Shown here: positions 7,372 through 16,632 of the stretch, in pieces | Layout of the letters: each line of letters opens with the position of its first letter | How positions within the stretch are numbered: the stretch's first letter is position 1 | Source: JBMNKL01 sp050261495 | GTDB lineage: Bacteria; Bacillota; Clostridia; Acetivibrionales; DTU013 | DNA length: 46,230 nucleotides | Direction: 5' to 3' | Assembly (NCBI GenBank): GCA_050261495.1 | Contig: JBLNDI010000019.1 | Coordinates: forward strand, 1 to 46,230 | Translations under genes and position numbers: made by a program | The notes under the pieces: model-generated | The model's input: only the letters and a program-made list of their open reading frames with translations | What the model was told of the DNA's origin: nothing | The model's database searches: none

Positions 7372-9038
7372 AAAAGCGTATTTATAAAAGCATGCTGCTG
7401 CTAGCCCTTATAACCATTTTACTCACTTCTTTTCTTATAACCGGAGTCGTATACAGGGAATTCTATATCCAGATGCAGCAGGAAATCAGAAATGAAGCTC
7501 TTTTTATCTCAGCCGGTTACAATTTAATCGGAGAAGGGGTTTTTTCCGGCCTTAAAGATCAGGAAAACTCCAGCAGAATCACATGGGTAGCAAGTGACGG
7601 CACAGTTTTATTTGATAATATGGTTGAAGCAAAAAACATGGAAAATCACCGCAACAGGCCGGAAATTTCCGATGCGTTGAAAAACGGCTTCGGTGAAGCA
7701 GTTCACCTTTCCAAAACTCTTGGTACCCAGACATTTTACCGGGCTGTCCGGCTCAATGACGGCACAGTTCTGAGAGTATCAGCCACAACAGACAGTGTTT
7801 TCAAATCTGTTTTAGGTTTTATTCCGTATGTCGCTTTAATAACATTGCTGGTCATCCTGCTGACCATGATCATTGCCAATCTGCTGACGAAAAAAATTAT
7901 TTTCCCTTTGAACAACTTAAATTTGGAGAATCCGTTATCCAATGATGTCTATGACGAATTGTCCCCATTGCTGTCCCGCATGGCTAGACAGAACGAACAG
8001 ATTGAAAGCCAGTTCAAAAGGCTGAAGGAGAAGCAGGAAGAGTTTAATGCAATTACAGAAAATATCGGCGAAGGAATCATAGTTTTAAACAACAAAGGCT
8101 TGATATTATTCATCAACAAAAGTGCTGCAGGCATATTCAATGTCAGCACCCAGGATATAATTAACAAGCATATATTAACACTTGATCGAAGCATACCCCT
8201 CCAAAAAGCAATAGAGACAGCTATGGGCGGGCATTTATTTGAAAATACATTTACAATAGGTGAGGATTCTTTCCGTTTACTGGTCAGTCCTGTTAAGGAT
8301 GATATGGTTGTCAAAGGAGTTATTCTGTTTATACTGGATATAACAGAGAAACAATCTGCTGAAAAAATGCGCCGCGAGTTTACTGCCAATGTGTCCCATG
8401 AACTTAAAACGCCTCTTACCTCCATTTCAGGTTATGCAGAGCTTATGAAAAGCGGCATGGTGCAGCCGGAGGACATTCCCGAGTTTGCTAACCGCATATA
8501 CAACGAAGCGAGGCATCTCATAAACCTTATAGACGATGTGATACGGATCTCCAGGCTGGATGAGAAAAATGTTCAGCTTCCTTTTGAAGAGATTGACTTA
8601 TTGAAATTGGCAACGGAAACAGTCGGCAGACTATCTTCCCTTGCGCAGCAGAAACAGATAAAGCTGTCAGTCAGCGGTGAGAATGCAATTGTATCGGGTG
8701 TCAGGCAAATCCTGGAGGAAATGATCTATAACCTGTGCGATAATGCAATCAAATACAATTATGAAAAAGGTACGGTTGATGTAAGTGTCAGAGCTTTATC
8801 CGATAGTGTCGTACTAACCGTTGCAGATAATGGTTTTGGCATTCCCAGGGAGCACCAAAGCCGGGTGTTTGAACGTTTTTATAGAATTGACAAGTCCCAT
8901 TCAAGGGAAACCGGCGGAACCGGGCTGGGGCTTTCCATTGTAAAGCACAGTGCAGAATTTCATAATGCCAAGGTTCAACTGTTAAGCAAGCCTGGAAAGG
9001 GTACAACGATAACAGTAACATTTAGACGCAATCAATAA
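7368..9038 (+). CDS. phoR: PhoR-type membrane histidine kinase
   Basis: Phosphate-regulon sensor kinase, 556 residues. Two membrane helices (about 7-29 and 151-173) flank an extracytoplasmic domain of about 120 residues. After a HAMP-like linker there is a PAS domain (about 225-330, FNAITENIGEGIIVLNNKG), the HisKA box with His344 (FTANVSHELKTPLTS), the N box NLCDNAIKYN (455-464), and the G boxes DNGFGIP and GGTGLGLSIVK. It probably phosphorylates the regulator encoded just upstream. No clear terminator follows. Confidence 0.93.
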   Translation: MKKRIYKSMLLLALITILLTSFLITGVVYREFYIQMQQEIRNEALFISAGYNLIGEGVFSGLKDQENSSRITWVASDGTVLFDNMVEAKNMENHRNRPEISDALKNGFGEAVHLSKTLGTQTFYRAVRLNDGTVLRVSATTDSVFKSVLGFIPYVALITLLVILLTMIIANLLTKKIIFPLNNLNLENPLSNDVYDELSPLLSRMARQNEQIESQFKRLKEKQEEFNAITENIGEGIIVLNNKGLILFINKSAAGIFNVSTQDIINKHILTLDRSIPLQKAIETAMGGHLFENTFTIGEDSFRLLVSPVKDDMVVKGVILFILDITEKQSAEKMRREFTANVSHELKTPLTSISGYAELMKSGMVQPEDIPEFANRIYNEARHLINLIDDVIRISRLDEKNVQLPFEEIDLLKLATETVGRLSSLAQQKQIKLSVSGENAIVSGVRQILEEMIYNLCDNAIKYNYEKGTVDVSVRALSDSVVLTVADNGFGIPREHQSRVFERFYRIDKSHSRETGGTGLGLSIVKHSAEFHNAKVQLLSKPGKGTTITVTFRRNQ

Positions 9039-9627
9039 AATCGAATAATACTGGTGCTGGTATACAGGTGGATATGTTTCCTTGAACCTTGATATTTCAG
9101 AAAGCAACCAAAAACCCATTGATATGTTCCTGAGAACGCAAGGTATAAAATTCTTTGATAATCTATTGATATGTTTTCGGAAAAGTAAAGCTAAGCTCTA
9201 CCATACGTAATGGTTTTGATGTAAAAACAATCAAACATTGGGCTTGAAAGGTGTGTTCTTCTGCCCGAGTTTTTTGGGTGGTTTTATAGATGCCCTCTGA
9301 TATTTTTGAAAATGAAGTTCGATTTAACCACGAAGTGTGCAAACTAATAATACAGCATTTATAAGTTATTAACTGTTTCTACAATTAATTTTCTTCATAA
9401 ATATGATAAAAGACACTAAAAAATTAATTATTTTATGTTTAGTTATGTAAGAAGAGAAGCTACAGAATTGAGTGTTATCAAATAAATGTTAAAATCTTTA
9501 TTTAATCTTAATGAGATCACATGGAATTTTAATATTTTACTAATATCAATATAACAGTAATTAATACATTCTTTATATCGAAAGCATTAGAATAAAAGCA
9601 TACAGAAATTTGTAAGAAGGTGAATTA
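9039..9627. other. 589-base AT-rich intergenic region with short direct repeats
   Basis: No open frame with a ribosome binding site and no riboswitch were recognised here; in particular the conserved ydaO/c-di-AMP motifs, sometimes found before potassium genes, are not evident. Three variants of GATATGTTYCCTKGAAC occur at 9071, 9121 and 9168 with spacing of 47-50 bases. The second half (9340-9610) is very AT-rich and presumably holds the promoter of the potassium-uptake cluster. Confidence 0.5.
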
Positions 9628-10089
9628 ATGCGGTTATTGATGCTTATTGGCTCCGCTATCCTGTTTATTTATTTTGGATATTACATTATGGCAAAGCTTG
9701 ATGATTTTATAGCTGCCGGGGGTATTGTATCTGATGATGAAACTTACCCGGTTGCTATTGTTTTAGGGGGGACGGAACTGGCAAAGCAAGTTAGTGCAAT
9801 TTTAGAAAAGAATAATATTCATGTATTATACTTGACAGAGCCATTTTTAATAGAACAGGAACATAATTTCCAATACTTGTTTGCATTATCGGAAAGTGAT
9901 GCAGACAATATTGTTTTATGTAAAATAGGCTTCAAAGTGTATGGCATAGAAAAAATGATTAGTTTTTGTAATGATAGCAGGAACGAAGGAATATTCATCA
10001 GGGAAAAAATTCCTCACTTAACTGGGAAAGAGGTTACAGCCCAGAGGTTGTATGAGGCCGTCCTGCAGAGAAGGGAGGAAAAATTGTGA
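9628..10089 (+). CDS. Membrane-anchored Rossmann-like protein of the potassium cluster
   Basis: A 153-residue protein of unrecognised family. One N-terminal membrane helix (about 4-22) is followed by a cytoplasmic alpha/beta domain whose start, YPVAIVLGGTELAKQVSAILEKNNIHVLYLTEP, resembles the first beta-alpha-beta unit of an RCK/TrkA-N domain. The canonical GxGxxG is reduced to LGGTELA. It overlaps the TrkH gene by 4 bases (GTGA) and precedes TrkA. I infer an accessory or regulatory subunit of the Trk/Ktr transporter; nucleotide binding is uncertain. RBS: AAGGTG. Confidence 0.6.
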   Translation: MRLLMLIGSAILFIYFGYYIMAKLDDFIAAGGIVSDDETYPVAIVLGGTELAKQVSAILEKNNIHVLYLTEPFLIEQEHNFQYLFALSESDADNIVLCKIGFKVYGIEKMISFCNDSRNEGIFIREKIPHLTGKEVTAQRLYEAVLQRREEKL

Positions 10090-11438
10090 GAAAATATGTA
10101 GAAAAATTGAAATCGTTATCATGCCCACATATTATAGCACTTGGCTACTTTCTGATAATAATTACCGGAACATTTTTGCTATCATTGCCGATAGCCAGCC
10201 GCAATAATTTATTTCCTGGATTAATTAATGCACTTTTTACAGCAACCTCTGCTACATGTGTAACAGGCCTTGTTGTTTTTGACACATATACGCAATGGTC
10301 ACTCTTTGGACAAGTAGTTATTTTACTACTGATTCAAATAGGTGGCTTAGGGTTTATGACAGTTGTTACAATGTTTTCCATCTTTTTAAAAAGAAAAATA
10401 GGTCTTAAAGAAAGGGGGTTGTTGCGTGAAAGTGTAAATACTATGTATATAGGTGGAATCGTACGCCTGACCAAAAGAATATTGCTTGGCACTTTGCTGT
10501 TTGAGAGTATTGGTGTAGTATTGTTGTCATTGAGGTTTGTACCAAAAATGGGCTTGACAGAAGGAATATATAATGGCATTTTTCACTCTGTCTCAGCTTT
10601 TTGCAACGCCGGGTTTGACATAATGGGAAAGTACGGTAAGTATTCATCACTAACAAATTTCGCCGGGGATGCAGTTGTTAATTTAACAATCATCACACTT
10701 ATCATCGTCGGTGGAATAGGGTTCTTTGTATGGGATGATATTGAGAAAAATAAGTATCACTATAAAAAGTATCAGCTGCATACAAAAATAGTTTTGACGG
10801 TGACTGCAATTCTTATAGTGCTAGGGACGACATGCTTTTATATTTTTGAAAGAAATAACCTGCTTTATGGGATGACCATAGGAGAAAAAGTTTTAGCATC
10901 ACTCTTTGGCGCAGTTACGCCTAGAACAGCAGGCTTCAATACTGTTGACGTTGCATCATTAACCTCTGCAAGTAAACTTCTTACTATTGTGTTAATGTTT
11001 ATAGGTGGTAGTCCCGGATCTACTGCCGGTGGTATTAAGACTACTACTTTGGCAGCTATCATGATTTCGCTATGGTCAAGCTTAAGAAATAAGAAGGGTG
11101 ATAACATATTTGGTAGGAGACTGGAAGATAATACACTAAAGAGGTCGTCTGCCGTTGTGTCAGTCAATACACTTCTTATATTGAGTGCAGCTTTACTTAT
11201 TAGTGCTACAAATAAAGCTTTAGGACTTGATGATGTTTTGTTTGAGGTTACATCTGCAATTGGTACTGTTGGTCTTTCTACGGGAATCACAGGTGGTCTG
11301 AATACCATTGCAAAAATAATTATCATACTATTGATGTATAGCGGCAGAGTCGGAAGTCTTTCTTTTGCTTTGCTGTTTACAGAACATGGGGTGACGTCAT
11401 CTGTCCAGAATCCGGTGGAAAAAATAAATATAGGATAG
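10086..11438 (+). CDS. trkH: TrkH/KtrB-type potassium uptake channel subunit
   Basis: Superfamily K+ transporter of 450 residues with four M1-P-M2 repeats. Selectivity-filter-like loops are seen in order: TSATCVTGLVVFD, SAFCNAGFDIMG, TPRTAGFNTVD and IGTVGLSTGIT. The length fits KtrB more closely than the longer TrkH proteins of proteobacteria. The start is GTG, overlapping the preceding stop codon. It imports K+ under gating by the RCK protein encoded 10 bases downstream. Confidence 0.93.
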   Translation: MRKYVEKLKSLSCPHIIALGYFLIIITGTFLLSLPIASRNNLFPGLINALFTATSATCVTGLVVFDTYTQWSLFGQVVILLLIQIGGLGFMTVVTMFSIFLKRKIGLKERGLLRESVNTMYIGGIVRLTKRILLGTLLFESIGVVLLSLRFVPKMGLTEGIYNGIFHSVSAFCNAGFDIMGKYGKYSSLTNFAGDAVVNLTIITLIIVGGIGFFVWDDIEKNKYHYKKYQLHTKIVLTVTAILIVLGTTCFYIFERNNLLYGMTIGEKVLASLFGAVTPRTAGFNTVDVASLTSASKLLTIVLMFIGGSPGSTAGGIKTTTLAAIMISLWSSLRNKKGDNIFGRRLEDNTLKRSSAVVSVNTLLILSAALLISATNKALGLDDVLFEVTSAIGTVGLSTGITGGLNTIAKIIIILLMYSGRVGSLSFALLFTEHGVTSSVQNPVEKINIG

Positions 11439-11448
11439 GAGGATCGGT

Positions 11449-12102
11449 ATGAAATCATTTTTAGTTATTGGAATTGGACGATTTGGAAAACATTTGAGCC
11501 GTAAACTGGTTGAGCTTGGAAATGAAGTCATGATTATTGACAAAAATGAGGATAATATAAGAGAACTTTTACCCATCGTGACAAATGCACAAATTGGTGA
11601 TTGTTCGAAAGAAGAAGTACTACGTTCGCTGGGTATAGGTAATTATGACATATGCTTTGTTTGTGTTGAAAATGACTTTCAGAGCAGCTTGGAAATTACC
11701 AATCTGCTTAAGGATTTGGGCGCTAAATATGTAATCAGCAAATCCAGTCGTGATATCCAAACAAAATTCTTACTGCGCAATGGTGCCGATGAAGTTATAG
11801 ATCCTGAACGGAATATTGCTGAAAAACTGGCGGTGCGCTGCAGTGCAAACCACGTTTTTGATTATATTGAGCTGACAGATGATGTCTCCATCTATGAAAT
11901 TCCGCCTGCAGAAAGCTGGATTGGGAGAAGTATAAAGGAGATAAATTTCAGAGTAAGATACCGTGTAAGTATACTGGCAACAAAAGTTGGGGGCGATATT
12001 TCACCCTTACCTGCTGCCGATCATATATTCAAGCCGGAGGAACATCTTTTGGTTATAGGACGCCGCAATGATGTAGAAAAGATACTAAAACTTATAAACT
12101 AA
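11449..12102 (+). CDS. trkA: TrkA/KtrA RCK-domain gating protein
   Basis: Cytoplasmic regulator of the K+ channel, 217 residues. The RCK-N Rossmann domain starts with LVIGIGRFGKHLSRKL (GxGxxG), has the acidic strand end MIIDKN, and continues with NAQIGDCSKEEVLRSLGIGNYDICFV. An RCK-C domain occupies about 135-217 (YEIPPAESWIGRSIKEINFR, HLLVIGRRNDVEKI). It forms octameric gating rings binding ATP/ADP or NAD(H) and, in some homologues, c-di-AMP on RCK-C. It has AGGAGG before its ATG. The sensor kinase follows after 33 bases. Confidence 0.93.
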   Translation: MKSFLVIGIGRFGKHLSRKLVELGNEVMIIDKNEDNIRELLPIVTNAQIGDCSKEEVLRSLGIGNYDICFVCVENDFQSSLEITNLLKDLGAKYVISKSSRDIQTKFLLRNGADEVIDPERNIAEKLAVRCSANHVFDYIELTDDVSIYEIPPAESWIGRSIKEINFRVRYRVSILATKVGGDISPLPAADHIFKPEEHLLVIGRRNDVEKILKLIN

Positions 12103-12135
12103 AAATATGGTAAAATACCTCTACGAGGTGACAAT

Positions 12136-13527
12136 ATGAGCAGTAAATATTATTTACGGATGATTGTAATTTTGTTAGCAGCAACTATTAGTTCCTTAGC
12201 ATTAAAACAATTAGGTATAGATAAAGTGAATATCCTTATGATTTTTATAGTTGAGGTGCTATTGGTGAATGCCTTGACGAGAGGATACCGTTTTGGTATT
12301 ATTGCGTCCTGCATAAGCGTGATGATTTTCAATTATTTCTTTGCTGAACCTGTGCAAACCTTTGCTATTAACAACACTAATGATATCACTCTAATGCTGT
12401 TTTTTCTTATAACATCAGTAATATCTTCAAGCTTGACAGCAAGATTTCAGAGGCAACTGATGATTTCGCAGAAAAACGAGCAAACAGCTAAATTGTTGTA
12501 TGAGGTGTCACAGCGCCTTCTTAATGTTAATGGTGAAGAGAATATTGTTCGTCAGGGAATGCGCTGTATAAGGGAGTATACCGGATATGACAGCATAATA
12601 GAGCTCAATGAAAGCAACCAGACCTTTGCAAGTGATAACTTTGCCTCCAATATAGGTGAAAGAAGTACAGATTTTCCAATAATGGGGCTTGCAAAAAGAG
12701 TTGGAACGCTTAAGATATATAATAAAAATGTAAATTTTAACATTGAGCAGGAATGGCTGGTTAAAACTGTTGCAGCTCAGATGGGCATTGCTTTAGACCG
12801 GGAGTTTGTTTACAATGAACGGGAGAACATACGTATTGCCATGGAAAGAGAACATTTAAAGAGTAATCTTCTGCGAAGCATTAGCCACGATTTGCGAACC
12901 CCACTTACCGGAATTGCAGGAGCTAGCAGTTATATTGTACAACGTGGAAAGAGCCTTGACCATGAAAGTATAGAACGTTTAGCTAAAGACATATATGAAC
13001 AGGCAGTTTGGCTCACCGCCATGGTTGAAAACATATTGAATATGACACGAATTGACAACGGGAAATTAAATGTTAATAAACAAATAGAAGTAGTTGATGA
13101 TGTTGTCAATGAGGCGATTAGTCATGTTCCCAGGCTTACCGAAAGACATTTCAATATTATAATGCCAAAGGAATTATTAGCAATACCTATGGATGGAAAA
13201 ATGATTACTCAGGTACTTATAAATCTTTTGGATAATGCTGTTACTCATACTCCAAAAGATAGACCTATAGAGCTTTGTGTAAGCCAAAAAGAAGGGTATG
13301 TGGAATTTGGAGTTGCTGATGGTGGAGAAGGAATTGCGCCTCAAATAAAAGATAACATTTTTGACGCATTTGTTACAAGTGGCAAGACCAGTTCCGACGG
13401 TAAAAAAGGGATTGGGTTGGGTTTGGCTATCTGTAAAGCAATCGTGGAGTCTCATGGTGGTAGTATTCGTATGGAAAAATCACATCTTGGAGGTGCACTG
13501 TTTATATTTACTCTACCATGTATTTAG
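12136..13527 (+). CDS. kdpD: KdpD-type sensor kinase lacking the N-terminal KdpD/USP domains
   Basis: Histidine kinase of 463 residues. It begins directly with the four-helix DUF4118 membrane block (about 5-25, 32-48, 51-70, 84-101). A GAF-like segment (about 115-222) follows, then HisKA with His251 (LLRSISHDLRTPLTGIAG, very close to KdpD), and an HATPase domain with INLLDNAVTHT, GEGIAP and GIGLGLAICKAIVESHGG. Classical KdpD is about 900 residues with an ATP-binding KdpD domain and a USP domain in front; both are absent. RBS: GAGGTG. It is co-directional with trkH/trkA, so it probably reads K+ or osmotic state to control this cluster. Confidence 0.85.
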   Translation: MSSKYYLRMIVILLAATISSLALKQLGIDKVNILMIFIVEVLLVNALTRGYRFGIIASCISVMIFNYFFAEPVQTFAINNTNDITLMLFFLITSVISSSLTARFQRQLMISQKNEQTAKLLYEVSQRLLNVNGEENIVRQGMRCIREYTGYDSIIELNESNQTFASDNFASNIGERSTDFPIMGLAKRVGTLKIYNKNVNFNIEQEWLVKTVAAQMGIALDREFVYNERENIRIAMEREHLKSNLLRSISHDLRTPLTGIAGASSYIVQRGKSLDHESIERLAKDIYEQAVWLTAMVENILNMTRIDNGKLNVNKQIEVVDDVVNEAISHVPRLTERHFNIIMPKELLAIPMDGKMITQVLINLLDNAVTHTPKDRPIELCVSQKEGYVEFGVADGGEGIAPQIKDNIFDAFVTSGKTSSDGKKGIGLGLAICKAIVESHGGSIRMEKSHLGGALFIFTLPCI

Positions 13528-13617
13528 CAACCATACAATAGTGATGGATGCTTGAAAAATTAAATACCTCTTGATAAAATGATGGTTTAAACACTAGATA
13601 GCAAAGGCGGGATTATC

Positions 13618-14313
13618 ATGAAAGATAATGCTACTATATTATTAGTTGAAGATGATAAATATATTATGTCTTTAATAAGTATGTTATTAAAGGATGAAGG
13701 ATACAAAACTTTTTTTGCAGTGACAGGAAAAGAAGCAATTGCACTGTTTTATGCTAATAATCCGGATATTATTCTTCTAGATTTGGGATTGCCTGACATT
13801 GATGGTATAGAGGTTATCCAGCAAATAAGAGAAAGGAGTAATGCTCCGATTATTATTGTTTCTGCACGTGAAGAAGAAAATGAGATAATCAACGCGTTGG
13901 ACCGTGGAGCTGACGATTATATAACTAAACCCTTTTACACAGGAGAGCTTCTTGCTAGAATTAGGGTTGCCCAACGAAAAATAAGTAGCTTAACAAATCC
14001 AGAAAATTTAGAAGTTTTTACATGCGAAAATTTAACTGTAGATTATACAAAAGGTCTTGTATTCGTGGATCAAAATGAAGTGCATTTAACGCCGATGGAG
14101 TTTAAACTTCTTAAACTATTAATTGCAAATAGAGGTAAGGTGCTGACACATAACTATATAATTAATCAGATATGGGGATATAGTGAAGTTGGCGATGCAA
14201 AAAGCCTCAGAGTATTTATGGCAAGTTTGCGCCGAAAAATCGAGAGAGATACAGCTAATCCCAGATTTATTCTTACTCAGGTCGGCATCGGTTACCGTTT
14301 TGCTGAAAAATAA
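13618..14313 (+). CDS. kdpE: KdpE-type response regulator
   Basis: OmpR-family regulator, 231 residues, with a receiver domain carrying E11/D12/D13, phosphoacceptor D55 (IILLDLGLPDIDG), an Ala-containing SAREEENE segment and K105 (DYITKPF). The winged-helix DNA-binding domain covers about 130-230 (LTPMEFKLLKLLI, SLRVFMASLRRKIE, VGIGYRFA). GLPDIDGIEVIQQIRE and the SARE segment are typical of KdpE. It is the probable partner of the kinase just upstream. No kdpFABC operon is in the window, so its target may be the trk genes. Confidence 0.85.
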   Translation: MKDNATILLVEDDKYIMSLISMLLKDEGYKTFFAVTGKEAIALFYANNPDIILLDLGLPDIDGIEVIQQIRERSNAPIIIVSAREEENEIINALDRGADDYITKPFYTGELLARIRVAQRKISSLTNPENLEVFTCENLTVDYTKGLVFVDQNEVHLTPMEFKLLKLLIANRGKVLTHNYIINQIWGYSEVGDAKSLRVFMASLRRKIERDTANPRFILTQVGIGYRFAEK

Positions 14314-14507
14314 TATATTGCAAATATTCTATAAATTGATGTTTGTTGTGCAAAGACAATGTGTAAACACATCATTACCACGAAATTTTAGCTCTAATGA
14401 CTAAATAATTATCCAACATTTTTCGTGGCATATATTACTAGAAATTTTAAAATATAATGTGATAGGTAAGAAATTGTTAATTAAAAAAGGAAAGAAGGGG
14501 TTAATAA

Positions 14508-14789
14508 ATGTCTAATGTGTTTATCAGTGTTCTTTACATAATTATTGCTATTACAGTTTTTATAATTCCGGTTTTATTGCGAAGAGTTTTATCTGTTTTA
14601 CAAGGAATAATGGCTGCTATATGGCTTATTTACGCCGCTATTACAAATCTGGAGAGAATTAATTTTGTTGTTGCTTTATTGCTACCGGTTTGGGTGTTCG
14701 GGTCACTGTTTGCGGTAAATTTGAGAAATAAAGAGGAAAATGAAGAACAGAAAAAGTTCCATGAAAAGGTATATCATTCTGAAAAATAA
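14508..14789 (+). CDS. Small membrane protein, unknown function
   Basis: A 93-residue protein with two or three hydrophobic segments (about 4-25, 28-46 and 52-71) and a highly charged C-terminus (LRNKEENEEQKKFHEK). I do not recognise the family. A good ribosome binding site (AAGAAGGGG) and the clear membrane-protein pattern make it a real gene. It follows kdpE by 195 bases and may belong to the potassium cluster, but this is only positional. Confidence 0.6.
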   Translation: MSNVFISVLYIIIAITVFIIPVLLRRVLSVLQGIMAAIWLIYAAITNLERINFVVALLLPVWVFGSLFAVNLRNKEENEEQKKFHEKVYHSEK

Positions 14790-14962
14790 ATTAAATTCTG
14801 CTACGCATTGTTTATATTATGTACATTAGTTGAGTAATATGTGCTATTAATTCATAATGTTTATAAATGTTGAAGTAAGAGAAGAAAAAGGAACTCCGGC
14901 CTTGACTCCGTTGTTCTAAGTTCCCTCAAGGCGAAGACAACAAATAAAGGTGGATTTTCTCT

Positions 14963-15619
14963 ATGTTAATTGCTTGTATATCTGCTTCAAATATAAAACA
15001 TGCTCGAGAGAACAGTACTTCACTAAAAGTATGTAAAATTATTAAAAATATGGTAGAAAGAGAATGGGGTAACAATATCCAAGTTGAAACTATTCCACTC
15101 GTTAACTATGAACTTAAGCCCTGTATTGGCTGTGGGGGATGTTATAGTCAGGATAAGTGCAAAAATGATAATGAATTTAACAATATATACGGTGTTTTGT
15201 GCAGGGCAGAAGCATTATTTATTGTATCAGCTCATTATGCGCCAATACCTTCAAAGCTTATTATGCTTCTTGAAAAGATTGAACAATTAGCATTTCTAAA
15301 AAGGTTTAATGATGAATCATACCGTTCTCCGTTATTTGGAAAGCCTGTTGGTATTATAGCACATGGTGGAGGTACAGAGGAAATTCATAAGCTTTACAAA
15401 GGTCCTGTTATTGATTCCATTTGGAATGCTTTGTCATACCCTGTTGAGATGAATATTATCGGCGTAGATGCAGAACAACCAAGAGGGGTAACTTTTCCGG
15501 TTAAAAACGTTAAGAAAGCTAACAACTCTATATTTCCTGTACAGGAATATGATTGGAGTGATATCATGGAAAGAATAGAACCGCTAATTAGCAAAGTTAT
15601 TGGGGCAATTCTCCAATAG
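14963..15619 (+). CDS. Iron-sulfur flavoprotein / NADPH-dependent FMN reductase family
   Basis: A 218-residue flavodoxin-fold protein. It starts with a phosphate-binding type loop (ISASNIKHARENSTSLKV). A compact cysteine motif at C54, C57, C60 and C66 (CIGCGGCYSQDKC, C-x2-C-x2-C-x5-C) is characteristic of iron-sulfur flavoproteins, which carry FMN and a [4Fe-4S] cluster and act in electron transfer in anaerobes. The region VSAHYAPIPSKLIMLLEKIEQL corresponds to the FMN isoalloxazine loop. RBS: AAAGGTGG. It stands alone, so its substrate or redox partner cannot be named. Confidence 0.75.
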   Translation: MLIACISASNIKHARENSTSLKVCKIIKNMVEREWGNNIQVETIPLVNYELKPCIGCGGCYSQDKCKNDNEFNNIYGVLCRAEALFIVSAHYAPIPSKLIMLLEKIEQLAFLKRFNDESYRSPLFGKPVGIIAHGGGTEEIHKLYKGPVIDSIWNALSYPVEMNIIGVDAEQPRGVTFPVKNVKKANNSIFPVQEYDWSDIMERIEPLISKVIGAILQ

Positions 15620-15640
15620 TGAAGTGAAACAGGCGGGTAG

Positions 15641-15826
15641 GCTGATATCAAACAAACATGTGAGATAGGCGTGCCCGGGTTTTGGTGGGAATGTGGCTGG
15701 CTTGAGGCGGAACCGGCTGAAGAAAGCTTCGCTATACTTGATCGCGTAAAAACGGAATGGGTCACAATGCCAGGAAGCCCATATATTACCAATAATAGGT
15801 GGGTGACTATACTTTGGCCCTCTTGA
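15641..15826 (+). pseudogene. C-terminal remnant of an unknown gene
   Basis: An open stretch of 61 codons with no start codon near its beginning and a TAG just upstream encodes a compact Trp-rich segment (GVPGFWWECGWLE, then TEWVTMPGSPYITNNRWVTILWPS) that ends at a normal stop codon. This looks like the preserved 3' end of a gene whose front was lost. I do not recognise the family. It lies between the flavoprotein and the methyltransferase genes. Confidence 0.35.
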
Positions 15827-15845
15827 TTGAATGGAGGAAAGAATA

Positions 15846-16625
15846 TTGTTTGGTGAACAATCAATTATTTCAAAATGGATTGCCGACATGTATGACCATA
15901 ATGAGACTGGTACAGATGATGTTGAGTTTTTGCTGTCAGTCATAGGCCAGGCTCCAAAGCGTGTGCTTGAAATTGGATGCGGTAGTGGAAGAATTCTTGT
16001 GCCAATGGCGATAGCAGGTCATATTGTTACAGGTTTGGATTTTGACGAATTCATGCTAAATAAATTACTTCAAAAAGCAAAAGGAATGAATAATATTATT
16101 TGGCGCAAAGCAGATGTTATCCAAGATGCCTGGGGAAATGGATTTGATGTTGTTGTTATAGCAGGGAATTTTCTGTTCAACATTGTTTCAGAAATGGAGT
16201 ATAAAGAAGCTCAAAGACTACTCGTGCAAAAAGCGGCTGATGCACTTATCTCCGGTGGAAGAGTCTATATTGATTGCGGATACACTATGTACCCTGAAAA
16301 ATGGTTTAGTGATTCTGGCGAGAATATGATATGGGAAGGAACAGACGATGAAGGCAACACCGGACGTATGGTTTTACTTGAAAGTTCCTATGACAAAGAT
16401 AGTAGGATTTATAGGTTTACTCGCAGGTTTGAGCTTGTTCTTGCTGACGGAAACGTAATAAACCAAGATATTCCTTGTCTAAAGCACTTTGCATCGCTCG
16501 AACAAATACATGAGTGGTTAGATTCTGCAGGCTTTGTAATCGAAAATGAATATGGAGATTACAAACGCAATCCAATCGGAGAAAACACAAACCGTGCTAT
16601 TATTTGGGCGAAAAAGCATAGTTGA
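15846..16625 (+). CDS. Class I SAM-dependent methyltransferase
   Basis: About 259 residues. SAM-binding motif I is VLEIGCGSGRILVPMAIAG, motif II is VTGLDFDEFML, motif III lies around IIWRKADVIQDAW and motif IV around FDVVVIAGNFLFNI. The second half (RIYRFTRRFELVLADGNV...LEQIHEWLDSAGFVIENEYGDY) is typical of small-molecule methyltransferases of the UbiE/methyltransf_25 type. The start is a choice between ATG at 15831, which has no ribosome binding site, and TTG at 15846, which has GGAGG 8 bases upstream. I prefer TTG. The substrate is unknown. Confidence 0.82.
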   Translation: MFGEQSIISKWIADMYDHNETGTDDVEFLLSVIGQAPKRVLEIGCGSGRILVPMAIAGHIVTGLDFDEFMLNKLLQKAKGMNNIIWRKADVIQDAWGNGFDVVVIAGNFLFNIVSEMEYKEAQRLLVQKAADALISGGRVYIDCGYTMYPEKWFSDSGENMIWEGTDDEGNTGRMVLLESSYDKDSRIYRFTRRFELVLADGNVINQDIPCLKHFASLEQIHEWLDSAGFVIENEYGDYKRNPIGENTNRAIIWAKKHS

Positions 16626-16632
16626 TATGGTG

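Noticed and set aside
9039..9627. A c-di-AMP (ydaO) riboswitch before the potassium genes
   Set aside because: The conserved core words of that riboswitch were looked for and not found.
14880..14945. Hairpin GGAACT...AGTTCC before the flavoprotein gene as a riboswitch or terminator
   Set aside because: Only a 6-base stem with a long loop; no T-tract and no recognised RNA family.
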